Positions 50,967 through 58,421 of a stretch of 64,000 nucleotides of DNA are shown here, one piece after another. The number at the start of each line of letters is the position of its first letter. The stretch's first letter is position 1. The notes under the pieces are model-generated. The model made no database searches and was not told the DNA's origin. It worked only from the letters and a program-made list of their open reading frames with translations. Source of the stretch: Thermoleophilia bacterium. Lineage in GTDB: Bacteria; Actinomycetota; Thermoleophilia; Gaiellales; SKUG01. The translations under genes and the position numbers were made by a program. The stretch is from the NCBI GenBank assembly GCA_025964555.1, contig JAOPYQ010000031.1, positions 1 to 64,000 on the forward strand, in the 5' to 3' direction.

Positions 50967-52595
50967 TCAGCCTGCCTTCCGTGACATGGGGTTCGAATAG
51001 CCCGGATCGTCCTGGTGCATCCAGCGCCGCAGCTCGTTGGCGACGTCGTGCGGCTTGGATTCGGCGATCTGCTCGACCTTCTTCTGCATCTCCTTGCGAC
51101 CACGCTGCTCGGCGCTGGGCTGGTTGGCGGCCAGCGCGGCCTCGAGCTCGGCGATCGGGATCGGCGTGAACTCGCCGCTCTCGAGCATGAGCAGGTCGTC
51201 TGCCGGTGCGAGCAGCTCCGCGGTGCGCTGCGTGAGCGTGCGGCGCAGCACGAACGCCAGGCCGATGAGGCCGAGCCCGAGCAGCGCCCACTTCACGTAG
51301 CCGGCGATCGCCTTGGTCGTCGCGGCGCCTGCGCTGCTGGCGACGGGCTTGGCATCGGCGATCGGTGCGATGTCGAAGCTGAAGCTGTCCTGCGCGTTGC
51401 CGCCCATCCAGGCCTGCGCGGCGTTCTTGACGGCGTTCGCCGCGGCCGGGTCCACGTCGTCGTCGATCACGACCGGGATGCGGAAGCGGAGCACCGCGCC
51501 TTCGGCCACGTCGATCGCCTCGGCGATCTTGTTGTTGGCATACGTGATCTTCGCCTCGTCGCTGACGTAGTCGGCCTTGCCGTCGCCGTCGGTGTCGACG
51601 TCGGGCGTGACGGTGCGGTTGTCGGGGTCGACGCCGGTGTTGGTCGCGGAGCCGGCCACGCCCTGCACGCCGGTCTCGCCCTCGCCCTTGAGCAGCTCCT
51701 TGGCGTAGTCCTCCACCTCGACGAGCGGCTCGCCGTCCTTGCCGGCTGCGGCGTTGTTGATGACCTCGCGCTTGATCTTGTCCATGTCGAGCTCGACGTT
51801 CGAGCTCACGACGACGTTGCCGGCTCCGACGATGCGCTCGAAGGTCGCGGTCAGGTCGGCCTCGATCTTCTTGTTCATCACCCCTTCGGCGTTGAGCTTG
51901 TCCATGCGGCTGCCCTCGGCGGCGTCGGTACCGTCGCCGCCGATGATCGCGCCGGTGTCGTCGGTGACGGTGACGTTCTTGACGTCGAGTCCCTCGAAGC
52001 CGGCGGCGACGGTGCGCTGGATGCCCTGGACGGACTTCTTCGCGAGCGAGCCACCGTCGAGGTCGACCATGACCGCGGCCTTGGCTGCCTGCTCGTCCTC
52101 GGTGAAGAGCGACTTGCCGGGCATGGTCACGTCGACCGTCGCCTTGGACACGCCGTCGATCGATTCGATCGTGTTCGCTGCGTCGTTCTCGCGGCACGTC
52201 TCGAGCATGAGTGCGTGCTGGGCGCTCGTCTGGGCCATCATCGACGGGCCCTTCTCGCTCTGCTTGGCACACCCGGCGCGTGCGCCCTTGGCGGCGATGC
52301 CGGCGGGAATGAGTGCGTTGGCAGCCTTGGGCGCGTCGGCCTTGGCGACCTCGATCGAGGTGCCGGTCTCGCTGAGCTGGTGCTCGATGCCGGCCTCGTC
52401 GAGTGCGGCTTCGGCCTCGCCGAGCTTCTCGGCGGGCAGGTCGGACGCGACGGGCACCCATTCGGTGCTGGTCGCGGCACGAAGCACGAGGAACATGATG
52501 AGGATCGTCACGACGGCGACGCCCATGATGGCGTACTGCGCTCGCGTGGGCATCCCGCTCCACGCGCCTCGCAACCTGGTGAGCTGCTGCTGCAT
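50967..52595 (-). CDS. fliF: flagellar MS-ring protein FliF
   Basis: 542 residues. The first membrane helix is AIMGVAVVTILIMFLVLRA. The ring-building motifs follow (WVPVASDLPAEKLGEAEAALDEAGIEHQL; KATVDVTMPGKSLF), then VVSSNVELDMDKIKRE, the second helix (VKWALLGLGLIGLAFVLRR) and the cytoplasmic FliG-binding tail ending AELLAPADD ... ELRRWMHQDD. AGAGG lies about nine bases before the ATG. It is first of the fliF-G-H group, with a promoter about 90 bases upstream. Confidence 0.95.
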   Translation of the reverse strand: MQQQLTRLRGAWSGMPTRAQYAIMGVAVVTILIMFLVLRAATSTEWVPVASDLPAEKLGEAEAALDEAGIEHQLSETGTSIEVAKADAPKAANALIPAGIAAKGARAGCAKQSEKGPSMMAQTSAQHALMLETCRENDAANTIESIDGVSKATVDVTMPGKSLFTEDEQAAKAAVMVDLDGGSLAKKSVQGIQRTVAAGFEGLDVKNVTVTDDTGAIIGGDGTDAAEGSRMDKLNAEGVMNKKIEADLTATFERIVGAGNVVVSSNVELDMDKIKREVINNAAAGKDGEPLVEVEDYAKELLKGEGETGVQGVAGSATNTGVDPDNRTVTPDVDTDGDGKADYVSDEAKITYANNKIAEAIDVAEGAVLRFRIPVVIDDDVDPAAANAVKNAAQAWMGGNAQDSFSFDIAPIADAKPVASSAGAATTKAIAGYVKWALLGLGLIGLAFVLRRTLTQRTAELLAPADDLLMLESGEFTPIPIAELEAALAANQPSAEQRGRKEMQKKVEQIAESKPHDVANELRRWMHQDDPGYSNPMSRKAG

Positions 52596-52681
52596 CCTCG
52601 TCTACCTCTTCGTGCGAATCCTCCGTGCAGTCCCTTGCCGCGATCCAACGTGCGTTCCGTGCACGTGGCGTTCCATCGGCC

Positions 52682-52739
52682 CTGTCGGCGGGTCCCATCG
52701 AATCCTTGAACCGGTCCGAGCAGGTTGTCCGAATTGCAA
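52682..52739 (-). promoter_or_regulatory. sigma-28-type promoter of fliF
   Basis: Minus strand: TTGCAATTC (52739-52731), 18 bases, GGTTCAAG (52712-52705), 15 bases, GCCGACAG (52689-52682). Spacing is identical to fliO, fliJ and the HDOD operon. The 52596-52954 interval otherwise holds no gene. Confidence 0.82.
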
Positions 52740-52954
52740 GAACGACGCGATTGAGACGTCGCATCGCCGCTTCCAGCGCCGTACATCTGCGCGCAGCGTC
52801 GTGCCCTCTTGCGCCCGCGCCGCGCTGTACCAGTCACGATTCCATGACACCGCCAACGCAATTCCCATACGAGCGTCCTACGCACGCGTCCGCGTCCAGC
52901 GGCCGACATCTCCGCGCGCAGCGCAATGTGCCCTGCCGCCGCCCCCGTGCATGC

Positions 52955-53060
52955 CGTGCGTGACTAGGGTCGCCTCCTCGGCGACCGGCGTGACGCACGT
53001 CGCGAATGTCGACGAGGTGCGTCATTTCAGTCGCCGAGGAGGCGACCGGTGTCACGCACC
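52955..53060. repeat. inverted pair of 45-bp palindromes (family 2 copies a and b)
   Basis: Copy a (52955-52999) is CGTGCGTGACTAGGGTCGCC, loop TCCTC, GGCGACCGGCGTGACGCACG. Copy b (53016-53060) is GGTGCGTCATTTCAGTCGCC, loop GAGGA, GGCGACCGGTGTCACGCACC. The loops are complementary, so the copies are inverted relative to each other, 16 bases apart, as in REP/BIME units. They lie upstream of DUF559 gene 2. Confidence 0.85.
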
Positions 53061-53162
53061 CCGGGCGGAAGTCGGACCCTGTCACGCACAAATGACGATT
53101 TCGTGACGGATACCGCACAAGGCGCGCACAAGTCGTGACACGCCGCTCGTCACGATCGGAGC

Positions 53163-54128
53163 ATGACCCCGACATCCATCGCTCGCCGCTTCGAGGCTTC
53201 AAACCACTCCCCGCCGCAGCCGAGCGCTGCGACCGGCCACATCGACAAGGCGATCGCGGAACTCGCACTGCCTCAACATGGGGCGATCCGATACGACCAG
53301 CTCATCGCGCTCGGACTGTCGAAACACGGCATCGCCTCGCGAGCGCGGCGCGGAGTGCTGCATCGCCGGCATCCTCAGGTCTATTTCGTCGCCTATCGCC
53401 GCTCCGACTTCCTCGCAGAGACGTCCGCTGCCCTGCTGGCCATGACCGGAGTCGCAGCGGTGTGCGGTCGGTGCGCCGCCGCCCACTACGGCATCTACGA
53501 CCGCGGCGGCTCGATCGTCGAGGTCGTATCGACGATGCGGCAGCGACTTCTCGACAACGTGACCATCCGTTGGACCCGCTCACTCCCCGATGACGAACTG
53601 TCGATCTGGCGCGATCTCCAGATCACGACGCCCGCGCGCACGATCATCGACCTTGCTGAGTACTGCACCGAACACCAGGTTGCGTTCGCGATCCACGAAG
53701 CGCGGCGACTGCGACTGATGCGGCTCGCGGAACTCACGCGGCTCCAGATGCGACATCGAAGTCGTCACGGAGCCGCCATCCTGCGCCGAGCGATCGAACT
53801 CCACCTCGCCGGGAGCGTCGGTACGCGAAGTGGCGGCGAGGACGAGCTCCTGGCCCGCTTCCGTGCGGCAGGCATTCCGGTCCCGCGGATCAACATGCGG
53901 GTGGCAACCGGGCGTGGTCACGTCGAGTGCGACTTCTACTGGCCCGAGCTGAAGCTCAACATCGAGCTCGATGGCCGCGAACATCGGCTACCGGCTCGCA
54001 GCAGGAAGGACGAAGCCCGCGACCGGAAACTCGCCCGTGTCGGCATCGAGGTCGTTCGGTTCACGCCTGCGTTTATGGATGCTGCGGTCGACACGGTTGC
54101 CGCGCGATTCGCCGCGCTACGTGCGTGA
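53163..54128 (+). CDS. AbiEi-type winged-helix plus DUF559 (Vsr-like nuclease fold) protein 2
   Basis: 321 residues. The N-terminal wHTH (LALPQHGAIRYDQLIALGLSKHGIASRARRGVLHRRHPQVYFV) and an AbiEi-like middle (TTPARTIIDLAEYC) precede the C-terminal DUF559 domain: HVECDFYWPELKLNIELDGREHR with the D...E-x-D pattern, then KDEARDRKLARVGIEVVRF. It shares architecture with the gene at 25158 but is clearly diverged. It is plus-oriented between fliE and fliF, against the operon, and is bounded by four 45-bp palindromes; its stop codon lies inside copy c. GGAGC precedes the ATG. Codon choice looks less GC-biased than in neighbours, suggesting acquisition. Confidence 0.78.
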   Translation: MTPTSIARRFEASNHSPPQPSAATGHIDKAIAELALPQHGAIRYDQLIALGLSKHGIASRARRGVLHRRHPQVYFVAYRRSDFLAETSAALLAMTGVAAVCGRCAAAHYGIYDRGGSIVEVVSTMRQRLLDNVTIRWTRSLPDDELSIWRDLQITTPARTIIDLAEYCTEHQVAFAIHEARRLRLMRLAELTRLQMRHRSRHGAAILRRAIELHLAGSVGTRSGGEDELLARFRAAGIPVPRINMRVATGRGHVECDFYWPELKLNIELDGREHRLPARSRKDEARDRKLARVGIEVVRFTPAFMDAAVDTVAARFAALRA

Positions 54129-54235
54129 CGTCAGTCGCCTCCACTGCGACTGGTGTTGCGCACGTTGGTCAGTTCGTCGAAATCGTACAACCTGCGTCAC
54201 TCGGGTCGCTGCCGTGGCGACCAGTGTCACGCACC
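54120..54235. repeat. pair of 45-bp palindromes (family 2 copies c and d)
   Basis: Copy c (54120-54164) is CGTGCGTGACGTCAGTCGCC, loop TCCAC, TGCGACTGGTGTTGCGCACG. Copy d (54191-54235) is CCTGCGTCACTCGGGTCGCT, loop GCCGT, GGCGACCAGTGTCACGCACC. The spacing is 26 bases. Arms match copies a and b (GTGCGT-AC ... GGTCGCC). Copy c includes the DUF559 stop codon. Confidence 0.85.
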
Positions 54236-54242
54236 CGAAGAC

Positions 54243-54278
54243 GACGAAGCCCGCGGCGTGCGCGGGCTCCGGTTCGTC
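54243..54278 (-). terminator. hairpin terminating the HDOD-flgB-flgC-fliE operon
   Basis: GACGAAGCCCGC pairs with GCGGGCT...TTCGTC around a GGCGTGC loop. It lies directly downstream of the fliE stop on the minus strand. No T-run follows, so termination efficiency is uncertain. Confidence 0.55.
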
Positions 54279-54308
54279 GAATCGTGATCGGCAGCGCAGG
54301 CGGCTCGC

Positions 54309-54665
54309 CTACATCTGCATCCGAAGGACTTCCTGGTAGGCCTCGAGGACCTTGTTGCGCACCTGGGTGGCCATCTGCAGGGAGACGTTCGCCTGCTCGA
54401 TGCGCAGCATCGTCTGGGCGACGTCGTCGACGCGCCCGGTCGCCATGTCCTCGCTCGCCTTGCCGGCGTCAGCCTGCTGGGCGTTGAGGTCGGTGAGCTT
54501 GGACTTGAGCACGCTGGCGAAGCTCGCCGCGTTGCCACCCTCGACGGGGGCCGTGTCCTCGCCTGCGCCCTTCCCTGCGCCGACGCCCTTGGCGCCGCCG
54601 TTGAGGAGATCGAGTGGCAGCGAGATGCCGCTGCCGATGCCTGCGCCGATTCCGCCGAGAGCCAT
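54309..54665 (-). CDS. fliE: flagellar hook-basal body protein FliE
   Basis: 118 residues. The Gly-rich N-terminus is followed by FASVLKSKLTDLNAQQADAGKASEDMATG and the C-terminal MLRIEQANVSLQMATQVRNKVLEAYQEVLRMQM, the FliE signature. FliE joins the MS ring to the rod. fliF, normally next, is displaced by the DUF559 cassette. Confidence 0.94.
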   Translation of the reverse strand: MALGGIGAGIGSGISLPLDLLNGGAKGVGAGKGAGEDTAPVEGGNAASFASVLKSKLTDLNAQQADAGKASEDMATGRVDDVAQTMLRIEQANVSLQMATQVRNKVLEAYQEVLRMQM

Positions 54666-54672
54666 GGTCCAG

Positions 54673-55113
54673 CTACCTCAGGATGTCCAGTGCCTTGAGC
54701 GCCATGTTCTTCGCGGCGTTCATGGCGGTGACGTTCGCCTCGTAGGCACGCGTGGCGGTCATCATGTCGACCATCTCGGTGACCGGGTTCACGTTCGGGT
54801 AGTGGACGTAGCCGTCCTCGTCCGCGTCGGGATGCTGCGGGTCGTAGACCGAACGCAGCGCCGACGGGTCCTCCACGATCGCCACCGGCTTCACGCCGGA
54901 CAGCGGCTGGTTGCTCGCGCGATCGCTGCGGCCCGGACCTTCGGCGGCGCCGACGTCGGAGCTGCGGAACACGACCTCGTGGCGGCGGTACGGCTGGCCG
55001 TCCGGTCCGCGCGTCGAGTTCGCGTTGGCGAGGTTCTGCGCGATCACGTCCATGCGCAGGCGCTCGGCGGCGAGGCCGCTCGCGCTCACGTGCATGCTGT
55101 CGAACATCCCCAT
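54673..55113 (-). CDS. flgC: flagellar proximal rod protein FlgC
   Basis: 146 residues. MFDSMHVSASGLAAERLRMDVIAQNLANANSTRGPDGQPYRR at the N-terminus and VNPVTEMVDMMTATRAYEANVTAMNAAKNMALKALDI at the C-terminus are diagnostic. GAGGTAG precedes the ATG. It lies 38 bases after flgB and 7 before fliE. Confidence 0.95.
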   Translation of the reverse strand: MGMFDSMHVSASGLAAERLRMDVIAQNLANANSTRGPDGQPYRRHEVVFRSSDVGAAEGPGRSDRASNQPLSGVKPVAIVEDPSALRSVYDPQHPDADEDGYVHYPNVNPVTEMVDMMTATRAYEANVTAMNAAKNMALKALDILR

Positions 55114-55151
55114 CTACCTCACCCCCTCACGCTGGCTGTTGCTGGCGACGA

Positions 55152-55526
55152 TCATCGTCGTCCGTCGGAAATCACGTACTTGAGCGTCTCGAGCTTCTTC
55201 TGTGAGAGCTGCACGAGCGCGTTGTAGCGGATGTTGTTCTCCGCCAGGAAGGCCATCTCCTGATCCACGTCGACGCTGTTGCCGTCGGCGCGGACCGCGA
55301 CCGAATCGTCGGTGTTCACGCCGGGGCGCAGCTCGTCGAGCGACCTGGAATCGCCGGCGCGTGCGGCATCGACTGCCTTCGCGAGCATCCCGTCGAACTC
55401 AACGTCCAGGCGCTTGTAGCCCGGGGTGTTGACGTTCGCCAGGTTGTTCGCGAGCACCTCCTGACGCTTGCCCGCCGCGCCGAGCGCGAGGTCAAGGGTC
55501 TGGAATGTGACGTCGAACAGTTCCAC
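55152..55526 (-). CDS. flgB: flagellar proximal rod protein FlgB
   Basis: 124 residues from a GTG at 55526 with GAGGAG upstream. The rod signature LANNLANVNTPGYKRLDVEFD and C-terminal VDQEMAFLAENNIRYNALVQLSQKKLETLKYVI identify it. It follows the HDOD gene by 33 bases. Confidence 0.95.
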   Translation of the reverse strand: MELFDVTFQTLDLALGAAGKRQEVLANNLANVNTPGYKRLDVEFDGMLAKAVDAARAGDSRSLDELRPGVNTDDSVAVRADGNSVDVDQEMAFLAENNIRYNALVQLSQKKLETLKYVISDGRR

Positions 55527-55559
55527 GATTGCTCCTCAGGATGCGGACGCGGGTGCGTC

Positions 55560-56477
55560 CTACATCGCTTCCTTCATCGGTGAGCCCTGCGAACCCTCGG
55601 GCATGAACGCATCGCTCTCGGCGAACAGTCGGCGCAGGCTCTCCACCACGCGCGGCAGGTCCTTGCGCGGGATGCGGAACTCGGCGAGCGCCTGCTCGTT
55701 CGGCTCCGGCTGCTCGCAGTCGACCAGCTTGCCGACGCCCAGGTCGACGACCATCCAGTCCGCGAGGTGCGCGACCTGCGCCAGGCCCTGCTGGAGCGTT
55801 GCGCTCGCCGGGTCGTGGTGGCAGCGGATCGCCTCGCAGTGCGTTGCCGGGAAGCTCCACGCCTCCGCGACCTGCGCACCGAGCTCGGCGTGCGTGAAGC
55901 CGAGCAGGTCCTGTTCCGCCTGCTCATAGGTGATGCCGCGATCCTGTGCGGTCGACAGCACCTTGAGGAAATCGTCCTTGCGGTAGACCGACAGGATGAT
56001 CATGCCGAGGTCATGCAGGAGGCCGGCGACGAACGCCTTCTCCGGGTGGATGTTCCCGCGCTTGCGCGCCAGTGCGCGGGCGGCGACGCCGACACCCAGG
56101 CTGTGCGACCAGATCTCGTGGCGCACCTCGCTCAGCTCGTCCTCGCTCTGGAACAGCAGGTTCATCGTGGTCGCGGTGATCGCGAGCGACTTGATCGTCG
56201 AGAAGCCGAGCAGCACGATCGCCTCAGGCAGTGTCTCGATGCGGCGTGCGTAGCCGTAGTAGGCGCTGTTGGCGAGCTTGAGCAGCATCGCGACGAGCGA
56301 CTGGTCGGCGCTGATCAGCCCCGTCAGGTCATTGACGGACGTGTCGGCGTTGTCACATGCCTCGATGACTGCAGGGAGCGTCTCGCTCATGCTCATCGGC
56401 AGGTCACGGACTTCTTCCACCAGCTTGGCGACGGTCGGATGCATGGTGCTTGAAGCTCCTTCGATGTGGTCGGTCAT
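55560..56477 (-). CDS. HDOD-domain protein heading the flgB operon
   Basis: 305 residues from the ATG at 56477 after GGGGGAAGG; the track start is too early. The HDOD domain spans residues ~15-230: LISADQSLVAMLLKLANSAYYGYARRIETLPEAIVLLGFSTIKSLAI, HSLGVGVAARALARK and FVAGLLHDLGMIIL. HDOD proteins act in signalling complexes, and several regulate motility. Its place as first gene of an operon with flgB, flgC and fliE, under a sigma-28-type promoter ~155 bases upstream, suggests a role in flagellar control. Confidence 0.85.
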   Translation of the reverse strand: MTDHIEGASSTMHPTVAKLVEEVRDLPMSMSETLPAVIEACDNADTSVNDLTGLISADQSLVAMLLKLANSAYYGYARRIETLPEAIVLLGFSTIKSLAITATTMNLLFQSEDELSEVRHEIWSHSLGVGVAARALARKRGNIHPEKAFVAGLLHDLGMIILSVYRKDDFLKVLSTAQDRGITYEQAEQDLLGFTHAELGAQVAEAWSFPATHCEAIRCHHDPASATLQQGLAQVAHLADWMVVDLGVGKLVDCEQPEPNEQALAEFRIPRKDLPRVVESLRRLFAESDAFMPEGSQGSPMKEAM

Positions 56478-56631
56478 GTGGCCTTCCCCCTGCCGTACCA
56501 ACACACGAAGGCGATGCGCCCCCTCTGTCGAGGTGGTACACCGCCCATCCGTGGCTGGAGAAAATCTCGTGCCAGGTGCGATGGCCGTGGCCGACACCTC
56601 CTGGCGGTCCGCATCCAGCGAACCGTGGTGG

Positions 56632-56689
56632 CCATCGGCACCTAGATCGAGACGCTTGAGCCGGCTTGATCGTGCGCGACGAACTGCAA
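56632..56689 (-). promoter_or_regulatory. sigma-28-type promoter of the HDOD-flgB-flgC-fliE operon
   Basis: Minus strand: TTGCAGTTC (56689-56681), 18 bases, GGCTCAAG (56662-56655), 15 bases, GCCGATGG (56639-56632). It leaves a ~148-base leader before the HDOD ATG, in which no other gene is visible. Confidence 0.82.
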
Positions 56690-56700
56690 ACGCGAACCGA

Positions 56701-57060
56701 TCAGGCTGCGTCCGCGTCGGCCCACGATGCGAGCTCCTCGACCTGTGCGGGCTGGTCGGCTGACGCCTCATCGAGGTCGGCAGGGGTCGACTCCTCGTCG
56801 GAGTCCCACGCGGGCGTGAGGTCGGAGACGACGGCGATCGGTGCCGCAGCGGCACCACCGGGTGTCAGCGACTCCCAGAACAGTCGTGCGCGAACGGCTC
56901 GGGCATGGGCGGGCGCGTCGGCAGCCGCATGTTCGAGCATCGACCAGACCCCCTGCATCGCGTCGAGCATGTGCTCGTCGAGCGATCCATCGAGGTGGGA
57001 GATCACCGTCGCGCGTCGCGCTGCGAGGGATCGGCGGGGGTCGTCGGAGTGAGCGCTCAT
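56701..57060 (-). CDS. small hypothetical protein under a sigma-28-type promoter
   Basis: 119 residues from the ATG at 57060, which is preceded by GGAGGAGG and lies exactly 7 bases after a FliA-like -10. It is predominantly helical (LAARRATVISHLDGSLDEHMLDAMQGVWSMLEHAA) with an acidic C-terminus. No signal or membrane segment. Family not recognised. It lies between the HDOD operon and the divergent HD-GYP gene, in a motility-signalling neighbourhood. Confidence 0.6.
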   Translation of the reverse strand: MSAHSDDPRRSLAARRATVISHLDGSLDEHMLDAMQGVWSMLEHAAADAPAHARAVRARLFWESLTPGGAAAAPIAVVSDLTPAWDSDEESTPADLDEASADQPAQVEELASWADADAA

Positions 57061-57067
57061 GCCTCCT

Positions 57068-57098
57068 CCATCGGCATCCGACCCCCGGTTCCTCAACC
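57068..57098 (-). promoter_or_regulatory. sigma-28-type promoter of the small gene at 56701
   Basis: Minus strand: GGTTGAGG (57098-57091), 15 bases, GCCGATGG (57075-57068), 7 bases, ATG. The -35 is less conserved and no TTGCA box lies at the usual distance. Confidence 0.6.
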
Positions 57099-57158
57099 CC
57101 CGATCGCTGCATCCGCAACGACAGGTTCCCTCAGGTTCGGCTCGGGTAGAGTGACGGG

Positions 57159-58328
57159 GTGCGACAGGTCGCGATCGACAACATCGAACCAGGAATGGTC
57201 ACGGCCCGCCACGTCTATCCGCCCGGCGAGGCTGGTGGCATCCCCCTGCTCGCCGCGGGCGTCGTGATCACCGAGGCGATCCTCAAGAAGCTCAAGAAGG
57301 CCGGCATCGGCATCGTCGTGATCGACGACGAGTTCTCCGAGGGCATCGAGACCTTCCCGCCGATCAACGACGATACCCGTCGCCAGGCGATCGGTGTGCT
57401 CAAGGACGCCTTCCAGGGCCTCAACGCCTCCGACGCACGCATGTCGCACGAGCAGATGCAGGACGTCGAGCGAGTGATCGGCAAGATCCTCGTCGAAGTC
57501 GCCGCCCGCAGGAACCTGCTCGTGTGCCTGAGCGACCTCAACCTCTTCGGGGGCGACCGCATGCAGCGCTCGCTCGACGTGTGCGTGGTCGGCACCGCGG
57601 TCGCCAAGCAGTTCTTCCATGCGCACGGATGGAAGGACTTCCGTGGCCAGCGCCGCGAGGACGGCGTCGAGGACCGGATGGTCAAGCTCGGCGTCGGCCT
57701 GCTGCTGCAGGACATCGGCACGATGGCGGTGCCGGACTCGATTCGCGACAAGCACGGCATCCTCACCGCCGAGGAACGCGGGATCATGCAGCAGCACCCG
57801 CTGCTCGGGCTCGACCTGCTCGACAGCGGCGAGCTGTCGCCGTTGACGAAGGTCACGATCGCGCAGCACCACGAGCGCTACGACGGGTCGGGCTATCCGC
57901 GCGGGCTGTCGGGCGACGACATCCACGACCACGGCCAGATCGCCGCGGTCGCCGAGGCGTACGTGGCGCTGTGCGACCAGCAGTCAGGCGAGGGCAAGGC
58001 CTTCATGCCCCACGAGGCGTACAAGCTCATCCTCCAGGCGCGCGGACGACTGTTCCGACCGGAGATCGTCGACGCCTTCGCGCTCGCCATCGCTCCGTAC
58101 GGACCCGGCGCGACCGTGCAGCTGAGCGACGGTCGCTACGGCGTCGTGGTGGGCAACACGCCCGGCCATCCCCTTGAGCCGGTCGTGCGCGTGACGCACG
58201 ACCAGCACGGGATGCAGTTCGACCCCACGATCGAGGTCGACCTGCACAAGTCCAAGGGTCGGATGAAGATCGAGAACGTCACCGGCGGACTGCCGAGTGA
58301 TCGCGGCATCGGCCCCAGCTACGACTGA
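57159..58328 (+). CDS. degenerate HD-GYP domain protein
   Basis: 389 residues from a GTG. The N-terminal module VAIDNIEPGMVTARHVY ... GIPLLAAGVVITEAILKKLKKAGI is typical of proteins preceding HD-GYP domains. The phosphodiesterase domain retains QHHERYDGSGYPRGL (GYP near residues 245-247), but the catalytic HD is replaced by Gln-Asp (LLQDIGTMAVPDSI, Gln near 184). c-di-GMP hydrolysis may therefore be lost or altered, leaving a binding role. TAGAGT six bases before the GTG suggests a leaderless sigma-70 transcript. Confidence 0.8.
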   Translation: MRQVAIDNIEPGMVTARHVYPPGEAGGIPLLAAGVVITEAILKKLKKAGIGIVVIDDEFSEGIETFPPINDDTRRQAIGVLKDAFQGLNASDARMSHEQMQDVERVIGKILVEVAARRNLLVCLSDLNLFGGDRMQRSLDVCVVGTAVAKQFFHAHGWKDFRGQRREDGVEDRMVKLGVGLLLQDIGTMAVPDSIRDKHGILTAEERGIMQQHPLLGLDLLDSGELSPLTKVTIAQHHERYDGSGYPRGLSGDDIHDHGQIAAVAEAYVALCDQQSGEGKAFMPHEAYKLILQARGRLFRPEIVDAFALAIAPYGPGATVQLSDGRYGVVVGNTPGHPLEPVVRVTHDQHGMQFDPTIEVDLHKSKGRMKIENVTGGLPSDRGIGPSYD

Positions 58329-58421
58329 CCGCGTTCCTGCGGGCACAGCTCGCGTATCCCGTCATCGGTACGGACTACCCAGGCGCCGGCTGGCCCCTTC
58401 CGGGCGGCGGCCCCATCGATG

